64,000 nt of DNA from Nyssa sinensis (GCA_008638375.1 CM018051.1:37388177-37452176), one strand, 5' to 3'; shown: positions 35,472 to 48,538, counted from the stretch's first letter. Notes: a model not told the origin generated them from the sequence alone. Numbers and translations: made by a program.

Positions 35472-37190
35472 TCACGCCATACAGGTATGTTTTATTTTTT
35501 ATTTATTTATTTATTTATTTATTTATTTTATTTATTTTATTTGTTTTATTTAGTTTTTGTTCTCTTTTATTTTCGTTCTTTTTTCTTTTTGTTTGTTGCT
35601 GTTTTCTTTATTTTTATTTGCAGGTTAATTTCATTTTGTCAGTTTAGGTTGCCATCTTTGGTGCTTAGAGAGCTACCCATGTCACAATCAGGTGTATTCT
35701 ATCCTTTTCAGTACCTTCCATTCAATTTTTTATTGTTAAACATTGAGGACAATGTTTCATTTAAGTTGGGGGGTAGTGGTTGCAAATTCAGTATTTAAAT
35801 TGTTGTGGCATATTTTCATGTGTCAAAATTTTTTTGTAAAAATTCGCATCACACGTGCACCTTTTTCACATGAGTACTCATTCTCATTCATAGCTATTTT
35901 TGTGAGTTCATCGAATCCACCATAATCATTCTACTGAGGCATTCACATTACTTTTAATACACTTATCCAAACTTTGTAGTAAGATGGTGGTTGACACATG
36001 TAGCTAGAAAACTCTTTTGCTTAAGTATTCATGTGTGTTTTGGAGAGAATTGAGAGTCTACAAATTCAGTTTGTGATAAGCGTTCATTGATCTGTTGAAT
36101 TGGGCACTTCTTTTGAGATTATCATTACATGGTTGGTAGTATGACGGTGGATATACTTGGGATATGACGAAGGTCAATTTAGGATTAACGTTTGAGCCTT
36201 TCAAGCTAACCTTTTCTCATCATGGACCCTTAGTAGCCAACTTTGAGCCAACAAACACATATAGTTCTTTTTCATGTGCCCACATCATCCATACCTCTCC
36301 ACATTGGAGTATAGCCTATACATTAATTTTTCTACCCTTGTTGCTTCCAAGTGTGTACTAGGTGTGAAATTTGCGTTACTTGTCTTTTGTGTTGCATTGA
36401 AAAAAAAAAAAATAGAAAAAGAAAAAAAGGAAGAAAGTGCAAAAGTGTTCAGTTGGGTGAGCATTAAAGTCAATGAGCATCAAAGTTTATTCTATAGAAG
36501 AGAAAAAAAAGTTGAAAAAATTGAAAAAGGTGAAGAAAAAGAGAGAGAAAGAAGAAGAAGAATGAGATGTTTTGTTATTCAAAGATTTGAAAAGTTGAAG
36601 AGTACATCAAGTGGAAAGTTTGGTTTGCTATGGTTCGTAATGAAATTCTCTTAGTATGTACTTGGAAGTGTTTGAATCCTTTTTACCCTTTTCTTCATAT
36701 AGCCTTTAACCCAAGCCACGTTACAACCCTTTTATATTGATCGTTCTGATCCTGAGTAAGCTTGTGGAAAGAGTGGTGGAAGTCTCATTGGTTAGTGCGC
36801 CTATCATAAGATCAATGTTTGCTTGTTGCTTGTTCATAGTTGCCTAATTCTTCATCGAGCGTGTACACCCCTTGTCAACTCTATAGAGAGAACCCCTACA
36901 TGAAACACTTTTATACCCGTGAGATATGGAGTTGAACCTTTTGCTTGAGATGTTCTTGATGTTGCATGTGTCATGGTTTGTGGTTAGATAGATATGGTTT
37001 GGAACACACACACACACTCTGTGAGTTGCTATAAGTGGATTGATTGTTATAGGGTTTTTGAATTCCTTAAATTGCCTTGATTTGCGAATTTAAAAAGTAT
37101 GATTAGAAGCCTTCTGTGTGATAATCTTTGGTCTCTTTTGCCGTACTTCCATAAAAATTGCTAGGGACTAGCAATGAGCAAATTGGGGGG
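35472..37190 (+). mobile_element. Athila-type 3' non-coding region
   Basis: Long non-coding stretch between pol and 3' LTR, as usual in Athila elements. It includes a (TTTA)n run (35487-35560), the hairpin ACATTGAGGACAATGT (35740-35755) followed by TAAGTTGGGGGGTAG (about 35763-35777, an internal polypurine tract), an A-rich block (36400-36560), and the final PPT AAATTGGGGGG (37180-37190). The short ORFs here are low-complexity. Confidence 0.7.
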
Positions 37191-39310
37191 TGTGATGAGT
37201 GCGCAAAAGTGCACTCTAAATATCCCATTATTTGATTAAAATGCTAGAAAGTGAATAGGAATATTGAGATACATTTGATATTATTTATTTAATTTCTATT
37301 TACAGTTAGATATATTTTAGCGGTATTTTATAAGATTTTAAGTCCCAAATATTGCATCTTTGTTGGCGAGAGTTAGTTTGCAATTGCGCTTTATACTTAA
37401 TATTTTTGGAATTATTTTTGGCTTTTTGGCAGATTCGACCATTGAGTTTCAATTGAGATTTGGATGGCGTTAAATTTTCAAAATGAGAAGTGGTCTTCAT
37501 GAAATATTTAGAGGACGTCTTAGGGCTTTTCAGAAAGGTTTGGTTTGCAAAAATCGGAGTTCGTTTGGGCCTCCAAACATTATTTCGAAATCAGGCTTAG
37601 GAAGCTGCTTCGAACCTGTCCGTCCAGGCAACTTGAAGGGGCCATAACTTGAGCTTCCAAAGTCCAAATCAGGTGGTTTTTAAGCCTAAAATTATCTACT
37701 CATCGGGGGCTACAACTTTCGTGAAGAACTCGAATCGAGATTCCATCATTATCTAATGAAAAAATGGGCTTGAACATTACGGACTGTGTGCATATGGGAC
37801 TGGAAAAGAAGAAATAAAAAGAATTAGAAAGGAGACTTGGTTGTACGGCTGAGCAATAGTGCAGTCAAGACAAAAGGAGAGAAATAAAGAAAGAAAGAAA
37901 TATATAAAAAAAAGTCAAACTTGGTGGCTGATCAGGAAACCAAAAGAAAAGCAATGAAAGGAAAGAAACCAAGTGGGGCCAGGTGGTGATTTGGCTTAAA
38001 AAAAAGAAAAGAAGAAAAGAAGCAGGTACGTTGGGCAAGGCTTATAGAAAAGTAAAGAAAAAAATAAAAAGTCAAAGCAATAAGGAAGTGTGGCTGTAAC
38101 ATGAGGGGTGGCTGTTTTAGTGTTGGGCCCATGCACGCTTGATTCAAGAGATGTGTGCACTGTTTTGGGCGCTGGTGTGGCGCGCAGGGCGTTACTGTGT
38201 AGCTTGGATTGCTGTGGCGCATGGCTTGGTGCGGCCTGACTTGTGTTGTGGGCCAGGCGATGGAATTTAGGGCCTGTGTTGCAGCGGCTTAGGGGTCTTG
38301 GGCGCCCAGGCGCGTGAGGAAAATCAGAGAACAGTGGGGCCCAGGTGTTGACTCAATCAAGGGGCTTTAGGGCGCAGGACACTAAACAGTTTTAAAGGGA
38401 AGAAACATAAAAAAAAAAAAAAAAAAGGGAGGGGCTGCTGCGGCAAGTAAACAACAACAGGAGCGCAGGACGGCGGCTGGGAGAAGAGGAACAGAACAGA
38501 GGCACTGTGCGCAGTAGTTCTGGCAGCAGAGAAGAAGCCACAGCGACTTCATGGTTCAGTATTTTTCCGTGAGGTTTATGTTATTCATCCTGTACATGGG
38601 TAACTAGATTTTTAAGTGGAGTTAGGGATGAACTTGCACCATAGATGGTTGTTTTAATTTATTGTTGATTTCTGTACGTGGTTTTCACTTGTTAAATTCT
38701 TTGATGATCATTCATAATTAATTGTTGGATTTTATTCTCTGAATAATTAAAGTGTTTAGTCCGTTTATAGATTCAGTCATGCTTTTTCTATCGAATGGAT
38801 TCATGTTTTGATTATTTTTGGAACAATTACTTATTTATATTGATTCAATTCTCTGCTGTAATATTGCTCGTTGGGTATATTGTCGTCGTTGGATTTTCTC
38901 AATGTGAATATTAATTTGAGAGATTTAAAAGTGTTGAATGATTTTTCAAAGGGTTATTTTCAGTTTAATTTTGGTTCATAATTTTATATCTTCCGGTTGA
39001 GATATTTGGAATTTAAATTCTCAATTGAGTTAACAATGAATTAAAAATAATTAAAATACCAGCTATGTGCGAGGGAGTCCCGAAGCTCTACTGTTTGTTA
39101 AATTTGAGTATTTTCATCCGTTATTCAGCTTGTTTTATTTTTAATTGCATTCAAAATCACTTTCTATATTTTTATTTTTTTCGTTAACCGTCTAATACTT
39201 CTGTAGTTTCAGAAATTCTAGTTTATTATTCTTTTGATTTAGTCTCCCTGTGGAATCGACACCCCAAAGCTACACTACAACTACCTGCGTTATTCTTTGG
39301 AGCGTAATCA
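37191..39310 (+). repeat. Athila-type 3' LTR (about 2.1 kb)
   Basis: Starts TGTGATGAGTGCGCAAAAGTGC directly after the PPT; the right end is placed at GGAGCGTAATCA (39310) because it gives TG..CA and the next bases are satellite. The word TCTCCCTGTGGAATCGACACC near the end is typical of Athila/Tat LTR ends. A poly(A) run lies at 38409-38426. The G+C-rich part 38100-38560 contains GGCGC-rich words. No partner LTR is in the window. Confidence 0.7.
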
Positions 39311-42300
39311 TCCACACCACACTTCTGGCTGGGGTCTGCTTTTATATGATCTGTAACGACCCGCATCCACTAAGCACAATATTGTCCATTTTGGGCTGCA
39401 CAAGGCCTGGCCCTCATGGCTTTAAAATGCATTGTGCTAGGGAGAGGCGTAACCTTACTTATGAATACCTTCACTTCCCCTTCCCCAAGCGATGTGGGAT
39501 GGACTTACTACCTCCTCCCCCCCTTTGGACTTCTGCTATCCGTAACACTATTCTGGCTGGGCCTTGCCACGCCACACTTCCGGCTGGGGTCTACTCTGAT
39601 ACCATCTATAATGACCCGCATCCACTCAACACAATATTATCTGCTTTGGGCTGCACAAGGCCTGGCCCTCACGGTTTTAAAATACGTTGTGCTAAGGAGA
39701 GGCACAGCCTTACTTATGAATACCTTCACTTCCCCTTCCCTAAGTGAATGTGGGATGGACTTACTGCCTCCTCCCCCCTTTGGACTTCTGCTGTCCACAA
39801 CAGGGTTTTGGTTGGGCCTCGCAACGCCACACTTCCAGCTGGGGTCTGCTCTGATACCATCTGTAATGACCCGCATCCACTTAGAACAATATTGTCCGCC
39901 TTGGGCCGCACAAGGCCTGGCCCTCATGGCTTTAAAACACGTGCGAGGGAAAGGCGTAGCCTTACTTATAAATACCTTCACTTCCTCTTCCCCAGGTGAT
40001 ATGGGATGGACTTACTACCTCCTTCCCCCCTTTGGACTTCTTCTGCTGTCCGCAACAGGGTTCTGATTGGGCCTCACCACACCACAATTCCGGTTGGGGT
40101 CTACTCTGATACCTTCTATAATAACCCGTATCCACTCAATACAATATTGTCAACTTTGGGCTGCACAAGGCCTGGCCCTCACGGCTTTAAAACGCATTGT
40201 GCTAGGGAGAGGCGCAGCCTTAGTCTTGAATACCTGCACTTCCCCTTCCCCAGGTGATGTGGGATGGACTTACTGCCTCCTCCCCCCTTTGGACTTCTAC
40301 TGTCGATAGCAGGGTTCTGGTTGGGCCTTACCACGCCACACTTCCAGCATGGGGTCTGCTCTGATACCATTTGTAATGACCCGCATCCACTCAGCACAAT
40401 ATTGTCCGCCTTGGGCTGCACAAGGCCTAGCCCTCATGGCTTTAAAACGCATTGTGCTAGGGAGAGGCCCAACCTTACTTATGAATACCTTCACTTCCCC
40501 TTCCCCAGGTGATGTGGGATGGACTTATTGCCTCTTCCCCTCCTTTGGACTTCTACTGTCAGCAACAGGGTTCTGACTGGGCCTTACCACACCACAATTC
40601 CGGTTGGGGTCTACTTTGATACCTTCAATAACAACCCGCATCCACTCAATACAATATTATCAACTTTGGGCTGCACAAGGCTTGGCCCTCACGGCTTTAA
40701 AACGCATTGTGCTAAGGAAAGGCGCAGCCTTACTTATGAATATCTACACTTCCCCTTCCCCAGGCGATGTGGGATGGACTTACTGCCTCCTCCACCTTTG
40801 GACTTCTGCTGTCCACAACAGGGTTCTGGTTGGGCCTTGCCACGCCACACTTCCAGCTGGGGTCTACTCTAATACCATCTGTAATGACCCACATCCACTC
40901 AGCACAATATTTTTCGCCTTGGGCTGCACAAGGCCTGGCCCTCATGGCTTTAAAACGCATTGTGCTAGGGAGAGATGCAAGCCTTACTTATGAATACCTT
41001 CACTTCCCCTTCCCCTAAGTGATGTGGGATGGACTTACTGCCTCCTCCCCCCCTTTGGACTTTTACTGTTCCGTAATAGGGTTCTGACTGGGCCTCACCA
41101 TACCACAATTCCGGCTGGGGTCTACTCTCATACCTTCTCTAATGACCCGCATCCACTCAATACAATATTGTCAACTTTGGGCTGCACGAAGCCTGGCCCT
41201 CACGGCTTTAAAACACGTCGTGCTAGGGAGAGGCGCAGACTTAGTTATGAATACCTGTACTTCCCCTTCCCCAGGCGATGTGGGATGGACTTACTGCCTC
41301 CTCCCCCTTTTGGACTTCTGTTGTCCATAGTAGGGTTCTGGTTGGGCCTTTCCACGCCACACTTCCAGCTGGGGTCTACTCTGATACCATCTGTAATGAC
41401 CCGCATCCACTCAGCATAATATTGTCCGCCTTGGGCTGCACAAGGCCTAGCCCTCATTGATTTAAAACGCATTGTGCTAGGGAGAGACGCAACTTTACTT
41501 ATGAATACCTCCACTTCCCCTTCCCCTGGTGATAGTGGGATGGACTTACTGCCTCTTCCCCCCCTTTGGACTTCTACTGTCCGCAACAGGGTTCTGACTA
41601 GGCCTCACCACACCACAATTCCGGCTAGGGTCTACTCTGATACCTTCTATAACGACCCGCATCCACTCAATACAATATTATCAACTTTGGGTTGCATAAG
41701 GCCTGGCCCTCACGGCTTTAAAACGCGTTGTGCTAGGGAGAGGCGCAGCCTTACTTATGAATATCTGCACTACCCCTTCCTCAGGCAATATGGGATGGAC
41801 TTACTACGTCCTCCCCATTTGGACTTCTGCTGTCCACAACAGGGTTCTGGTTGGGCCTTGCCACGCCACACTTCCAGCTGGGGTCTACTCTGATACCATC
41901 TGTAATGACCCACATCCACTTAGCACAATATTGTCCCCCTTAGGCTGCACAAGGCCTGGCCCTCATGGCTTTAAAATGCATTATGCTAGGGAGAAATGCA
42001 GCCTTACTTATGAATACCTTCACTTCCCCTTCCCCAAGTGATGTGGGATGGACTTACTGCCTCCTCCCCCCTTTGGACTTTTACTGTCCGCAATAGGGTT
42101 CTGATTGGGCCTCACCATACCACAATTCCGGCTGGGGTCTACTCTGATACCTTCTGTAATGACCCGCATCCACTCAATACAATATTGTTAACTTTGGGCT
42201 GCACAAAGCCTGGCCCTCACGGCTTTAAGACGTGTTGTGCTAGGGAGAGGTGTAGCCTTACTTATGAATACCTGCACTTCCCCTTCCCCAAGCGATATGG

Positions 42301-42573
42301 GATGGACTTACTGCCTCCTCCCCCTTTTGGACTTTTGCTGTTCGCAGCAGGGTTCTAGCTGGGCCTCGCCATGCCACACTTTCGGCTGGGGTCTGCTCTG
42401 ATATCATCTGTAATGACCCACATCCACTCAACACAATGTTGTCCGCTTTGGGCTGCACAAGGCTTGGCCCTCACAGGTTTAAAACCCATTGTGCTGGGGA
42501 GAGGTGTAGCCTTACTTATAAATACCTTCACTTCCCCTTCCCAAGGTGATGTGGGATAGACTTACTGCCTCCA
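39311..42573 (-). repeat. Tandem array of ~255-bp TRIM-like units in dimeric order (12-13 copies)
   Basis: The word CCGCATCCAC recurs at 39361, 39616, 39871, 40126 (variant), 40381, 40636, 40889, 41147, 41401, 41657, 41909, 42164 and 42418, spacing 252-258 bp. From 39871 to 42164 two unit types alternate strictly: type A has CCATCTGTAAT, CTCAGCACAAT, CTCATGGC; type B has CCTTCTATAAT, CTCAATACAAT, CTCACGGC. Each unit contains TCTGATACCA two bases before TGTAATGACCC. Read on the minus strand, that is an LTR end followed by an iMet PBS (TGGTATCAGAGC type), as in TRIM elements. ORFs through the array are by-products of the repeat. Confidence 0.88.
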
Positions 42574-42769
42574 TCATTCTAGTGGAGTTAACCTAATTCA
42601 TCTCCCCAGCGAGTCATAATCAAACATTCCCCATAGAGTCATTACTATCTACACAAGTCGTCTGAGGATATATTTCATCAACCTATTAAGATGGAGTTCC
42701 GTTTTGGGTAAGTCATCTAAGGATGCATTTTATCAACCTATTAGCATGAAGTTACCTTCTAGGTAAAAC

Positions 42770-43660
42770 GTCCGAAAATGTAATCCATCTAGGAAAAATA
42801 ATGTCTAAGGACGTACTCCATCTCGATAAATCGTCGATGATGTAATCCATCTCGGCAAATGTTTAAGGACGTAATCCATCTAGGAAAAATCATCTAAGGA
42901 CGTAATCCATCTAGGAAAACAATTTTCTAAGGACGTAATCCATCTAGGAAAAAAATCATCTAAGGACGTACTCCATCTCGACAAACATCTGAGGACATAA
43001 TCTACCTCAGCAAAATCTTCTAAGGACGTACTCCATCTCGGCAAACCGTTTGAGGATGTAATCCATCTCAACAAACGTTTGAGGACGTAATCCATCTAGG
43101 AAAAAAATCGTCTGAGGACGTAATCCATATGGGCAAACTTCTGAGGACGTAATCGATCTCAAAATTTTTTTTTGAAGACGTATTCCATCTCGGAAAACCA
43201 TCTGAAGATGTAATCCATCTCAACAAACGTTTGAGGACATAATCCATCTTGAAAAAATTTGTTTGAGGATGTAATCCATCTAGGAAAAAAATCAACTGAC
43301 GACGTATTCCATTTAGGAAAAAAAACCACCTGAGATGTAATCCATCTTGGAAAATTGTTGAGGACGTAATCCATCTTGGCAAAATTGTCTGAGGACATAC
43401 TCCATCTCTGTAAATCGTTTAAGGACGTAATCCATCTCGGCAAACGTTTGAGGACGTAATCTATCTAGGCAAACATCTGAGGATGCAATCCATCTAGGCA
43501 AATGTTTGAGGACATAATCCATCTCGACAAAATCATCTGAGAATGTACTCCATCTCGGTAAACCATCTAAGTACATAATCCATCTTGGTAAAATCGTCTG
43601 ACGACGTAATCCATGTTGAAAAATCATCTGAGGATGTAATCTGTCTTGGCAATCTGTCCG
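42770..43660. repeat. Minisatellite 1, about 31-36 bp unit
   Basis: About 25 copies of a unit built on GAGGACGTAATCCATCTCGG followed by CAAA-rich spacers of variable length. Minus-strand ORFs of the form PRWITSSDD are repeat translations, not genes. Confidence 0.9.
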
Positions 43661-44480
43661 TTAAAGACACCATTTTACAAAAATTCTATTAGGATAACAT
43701 TCCTTTTAGAAAATATCTTGTTATGATAGCATTCATTTTGGGTAAGCTGTCTATTATATTATCAGCCTATTAGGATAGCATTCCTTTTAGGAATGCCGTC
43801 TGAGGATGCAAATTCACCATCCTGTTAAGATAGCATTCCTCTAGGGTAAGCCATCTAAGGACGTATTATCAGCCTATTAGGATAGCATTTCCTTTTAGGA
43901 AAGCCATCTGAGGACATAAATTCATTATCTGGTTAGAATACCACTCCTTTCAAGAAAGCCATTTGAGGACACAAATTCATTATCTTGTTAGGATAGATTT
44001 CCTTTTAGAAAAGCCGTCTGTGAAGGCACAAATTCATTATCTTGTTAGGATAGCATTCCTTTCAAGAAATTCGTTTGAGGACGCATTTCATCGGCCTATT
44101 AGGATAGCATTCCTTCTAGGAAAGTTGTTTGAGGACAAAAATTCACCATCTTATTAGGATAGCATTCCTTTCAAATAAGTCATCTATTGCATCATATTTT
44201 ATCATCCTATTAGGATAGTGTTCCTTTCAGGTAAGCCGTCTATGGCATTCTCTCTTACAAACCTACCAGGATGGAATTTCCTTGTAGCTAAAACGTTCGA
44301 GGACATAAGATCATTTCATGAGAACACAACTTCATGAAAGACTTGTTAGGATCGCATTTCTTATCAAGTAAGACTCCGATGAGTCATTCTCGAGGGCGTA
44401 ACCTCATAACAGTCTTATCGAGATAAATCTTTTTAGAGAAAATTCGGTAAGGATAACACTCATTCTCGTTAGTCATGAAC
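43661..44480. repeat. Minisatellite 2, about 55-70 bp unit
   Basis: Recurrent TTAGGATAGCATTCCTTT, AGGAAAGCCGTCTGAGGAC and AAATTCATTATCT words in order, about 12 degenerate copies. It shares the CGTCTGAGGACG core with minisatellite 1, so the two probably arose from one another. Confidence 0.85.
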
Positions 44481-44699
44481 TACAAACTGTCTAATTCGCT
44501 TGAGGGTGATACGTAGGAACCTCAAAGAGGAATGAGTCCGACCACATCAAAATCACAATCAAGGTTAAAATGGTAGTTTTTTTTTTCTTGCTTTGACGTT
44601 CACTTGTTTGTAAGTTCCGTCAATGAGGGGCTTTCTGTAGACACCTTATTTTGTGACCCTTAATTAAGTAGTAAAAATTGATGATTATTCTAAAAACCT

Positions 44700-45560
44700 A
44701 CTTCAAGCAGGGACTCTTCCCGACTAAGCCCTATTCTCTTTAGGTTTCCTCCTAACAGAGTCCTATTCCCGATAGGACTCTCTTACCAAAGTCTCAGTTC
44801 CATTAGCACTCCTCTTGACAAAGTCATATTCCTGTTAGGACTCTCCTTCCAAAGTCCCAATTCCTTTAGGACTTCTCCTAGCAGAGTCCTATTAACACTA
44901 GGACTCTCCTGCTAGAGTCCCAGTTCCATTAGGACTCCTCTTGATAGAGTCCTATTCCCGCTAGGACTCTCTCCATTAGGACTTCTCCTAACAAATTCCT
45001 ATTCCTATTAGGACTCTCTTAACAAAGTCCTAGTCCAAGTAGGACTCTTTCTGATAGAGTCCTACTCCCGTTAGGACTCTCTTGTTAGAGTCTCAATCCA
45101 AGTAAGATTTTTCCCGATAGAGTCTCACTCTCATTAGGACACTACTATCAGAGTCCCAGTCTAAGTAAGACTATTCCTAATAGATTCCCACTCCCGTCAA
45201 GACTTTCCTGCCAAAGTCCTAGTCCAAGTAGGATTTTTTCTAATAAAGTCTCACTCCCGTTAGGACTCTCTTGTTAGAGTTTCAGTCCAAGTAGGACTCT
45301 TTCCAATAGAGTTCCACTTTCGTTAAAACTCTCTTGACAGAGTCTCAGTCCTAGTAGGATTCTTCCTAATAAAGTCTCACTCCCGTTAGGACTCTTCCTG
45401 ATAGAGTTCCACGCTTGTTAGGACTTTCTTGTCAGTGTCACAATCCAAGTAGGACTCTTCCCAATAAAGTCCCACTCTCGTTAGGACTCTCTTGTCAGAG
45501 TCCCAATCCAAATAAGGCTCTTTCTAATAGAGTCCCACTCCCGTTAGGATTCTTCTACCC
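44700..45560. repeat. Minisatellite 3 inside the LTR, about 30-bp half-units
   Basis: Alternating words CCCGTTAGGACTCTC and CCAAGTAGGACTCTT separated by RATAGAGTCCCA, about 14-15 double units of about 60 bp. The halves are near inverted/direct relatives (GAGTCC / GGACTC), so each unit can fold. Confidence 0.88.
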
Positions 45561-46148
45561 ATCGGAGAACGTTTTGATAATTTCGACACATTTTTGCCCA
45601 CTAAGGGCATTTTGGTAATTTTGGCACAATCATACCCTCAATAGGACTTCCTAGTTACTTGAGGGGCACTTTCATAATTTTCATATCATTTTATCCACAT
45701 AGGGATAGTTTGATAATTTTAGCCCTTTGGTGACGAATTGGGGGTAATTTAGTCTTTTCACATGTCTTGTGGCAATCAAGAGATTCTTTACCGAATTGGG
45801 GGCAATTTGGTAATCTTGAGTGATAGTAGTCTGTTTAGGCTTAATTAGGACTTTCCACTTTTAAAGTTTCCATAAATCTAGTTACTTGATATATCCTTAA
45901 ATGGAGATACATTGGACCTAGACATTTTTAGTTTAGAGTTTATTTTTCATTTAATTTCCATTTCTATTTTTTAGCTTTTGCATGTCGACACCGACTCTAC
46001 TAGTTCGTGCATTGTCATAATTATTTATTAATTCATTTAGTTAGGATAATCATTCTTATTTAATTAGATAATTATCACTCAAGATATGATCCTAGCTTTC
46101 CATTTTAGGGTTTCATCTTAGACCCTTGGATCAAATCTCTATATTTTC

Positions 46149-46161
46149 CTATAAATAGAGC
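46149..46161 (+). promoter_or_regulatory. TATA box of the Tat-type LTR
   Basis: CTATAAATAGAGC is a strong plant TATA box about 435 bp from the LTR end. Transcription would start roughly 30 bp downstream, by inference. Confidence 0.6.
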
Positions 46162-46585
46162 ACCCAAACCATAAGTTAGGGACACAAAAATATACGAAGC
46201 AAAGACAGTTTCTATCTTTTCTATTCTATTTTTACTTCTTTACACCAGATTCTTTATTATTTATTTCTTCTATATTCACACCTCTTTTTTTAGTTTTCTC
46301 ATAACAAATAGCCTTGCAAGTGAATATTCGAGGCTGATCCACTCGGATTGAGCGGGGTGGGTGCCTAACACTTTCCCACTCCGTACCTTAGCCGCCAGAT
46401 CCATGTTTTCTTTGATTTATTTCTTTTTATTTCAATGCTTTATTTATTTGATCCATGTCAAGGGATCTTTGGAATGTAATTAGGAGACAAGGCAATGTAA
46501 ATTTTAATTATTTCATTCCTTTTCAGTTTTCTTTTAATAATATTTTGTTGTAACAAGTTTGCTTGTTTCTTACCCAAAAACAAGC

Positions 46586-46603
46586 TGGCGACTCTTCAAT
46601 TTC
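46586..46603 (+). promoter_or_regulatory. Primer-binding-site-like TGGCGACTC
   Basis: TGGCGACTCTTCAATT directly follows the LTR. Tat-lineage elements carry TGGCGACTC-type PBS at this place. Confidence 0.6.
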
Positions 46604-47286
46604 TGTATCTTTTATAAAGGTGTTCCTTCCTACCTTAAGGAAAATAGATAGTCAGGATCCCTCTAAAACCATAAAAAAGATGACATACTTTCATTTTTTT
46701 TTTATGTTGGCGCCTATAATATGAGTGTGTGAGATCCAAATCATTACAAAAGTCTAAATTATCAAATTACCCCTCAAGTACCAAGACGACCAGTAATAGA
46801 TTACGGTAATAAAGCTTGAACCTTCTTGACATAGAGCGGGTATTGAGATACTCTAAACCTATGACTAATGTTGTGATTACATTGAAAGCACGTTTTGTCA
46901 AAACCAGATAAGCCAATTATAACAATGGACCCTGTGTCCCTTATGATTGACATTCTTATCATTATCTAATTAGTTTTGAAATTCAACCAACGTAGATATA
47001 TATCCCACATTTTGGTTACACGATGAGTGTGGAAGGATATTTTCAGTTATCCACGAATTCTCCTGGCTCCCAGTTCTCTCCGAGATTCTTCCAAGTTGAC
47101 CATCGACAGCCTTTGTACTTAGATTGTAGAAATACATAGATGACTTGTACGTAGCCACTCTATTTATGAGAAAGTTCTTCCGGTGATGGTTCATTGATGA
47201 TCAGAAAGCTCGTAACACAAGCCAAAATCTTCTGCTTTCGGGAATGCAAATTACAAAAGGTAACTAGGTTCACAATGGATCGATTG

Positions 47287-47321
<35 letters not shown>
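47287..47321. repeat. (TA)n microsatellite
   Basis: Uninterrupted TA dinucleotides. Confidence 0.9.
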
Positions 47322-47324
<3 letters not shown>

Positions 47325-48461
47325 TTCCTTCACATACAAACTCATTCGCACATATATATTATCATTTGTAAAATGTACCCGAATTATTTGAAAAATAATT
47401 TAATAAATGTATTAAAGTATTTTAAGTTAATGAAATTGTTTCAAATAATTGAAGTGTTTAAATTATTTCATTCAATTTTATACCGATAATTAAATTGTTC
47501 AAACCAAATACAAGAATAAAATAATTATCTCATTTCATGGTATTTAACCAAATAAATGAATGGAATAGTCATTTTTATTTTATTTTATCCTCGACTCTCT
47601 TTTATTTTATTTTAACGTATCAAACATACGGTTAATGTTTTACGAAGTGGAGTTGTGATTGGATGCCATACCGGCTTCATTTGGCCGAACGAAAGAGACC
47701 ATATTTGGATACCTATAAGTTCGTTTCGTATTGACAGCCAAACGGCCCACAAAAAATGATAATGGAGTCCGAATGCGCTTTTGGGCCTTCTTACGCACCC
47801 AAATGAGCCAAAGTTGAAAGTACACGACACCACGTTTAAGCTAAGGTTGAAAGTAAATGCTCTTAGTCCATAAAAATTGGCAGGCAACAAGAATAATCAA
47901 AGTAAATGCGCTTTGGAACCTGATCTAATGTATTGGTTCTCTTGTGTTGATGGGCTCGGACGAACTAGATGACATAAGCTTAGCTTTAAATTTGTGAGGA
48001 ATAAGACCCCCACAACTTCATGGATAAATGAACACATTTTAGTGTTAGATATAACCACCACTTTTTTGTGATACAATGGACGAATGGAAAAATCAAACTG
48101 ACGTCAATTTAAGAATGGCTCGAGACAACGTGAAGTCTAATGCAATAAATTTTTATTTAAAATTTATTCTTCATTATATTTGATATGAAAATTATTAATT
48201 AAACTTTTGTATTTACGTTTTGCTAAAATGTATTTGATTTTGTGACCAGTTCACTTAACTGCCGTTATTTTGTGACATAATTGATTTTAGGTAGGATTTT
48301 ATTAATTTTAATTTGAAAAGTCTTTGTCTTCTGTTTAATTATTGTTAATAATATTCTGTAAGCAATAAATGTATTTGAAGGAATAGATAAATTCAAATCA
48401 AAATTCGGTCAAAATAATAGAGAGATAAACATTGATTTCACTTGATCTAGCACTCTTTTTT

Positions 48462-48465
<4 letters not shown>

Positions 48466-48515
<50 letters not shown>

Positions 48516-48538
48516 TTATATATATAGATCTATATATG
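48466..48538. repeat. Compound (TA)n(TG)n microsatellite
   Basis: TA run followed by a TG run and a second short TA run. Confidence 0.9.

Larger units (their letters stand above)
42574..44635 (+). mobile_element. 3' untranslated region of a Tat-type element, minisatellite-rich
   Basis: Ends in GTCAATGAGGGGCTTTC directly before an LTR start (44636), which is the polypurine end of plant Tat-type elements. Tandem repeats between the coding region and 3' LTR are known for this lineage. No coding sequence remains; the left end abuts the TRIM-like array. Confidence 0.65.
44636..46582 (+). repeat. Tat-type LTR (1947 bp)
   Basis: Starts TGTAGACACCTTATTTTGTG after a polypurine tract and ends ACCCAAAAACA, followed 3 nt later by a TGGCGACTC primer-binding-site-like word. 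It contains minisatellite 3 (44700-45560) and a TATA box CTATAAATAGAGC (about 46149). Having a PPT on one side and a PBS on the other, it is the shared LTR of a tandem or recombined element; only about 100 bp of the next interior remains. Confidence 0.75.

Noticed and set aside
39250..42559. Many overlapping ORFs of 60-216 codons on both strands
   Set aside because: They repeat every ~255 bp with the satellite unit and have no start, domain or codon signal; they are translations of the tandem repeat.
39311..42573. 5S rRNA-bearing Cassandra-type TRIM
   Set aside because: No 5S rRNA internal promoter or 5S-like sequence is seen in the units.
42880..43627. Minus-strand ORFs of the PRWITSSDD type
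   Set aside because: Periodic translations of minisatellite 1.
42770..43660. Regularly spaced ~20-bp words with spacers, resembling a CRISPR array
   Set aside because: Spacers are short, A-rich and variable, repeats are degenerate, and the context is a plant retroelement 3' UTR; it is a minisatellite.
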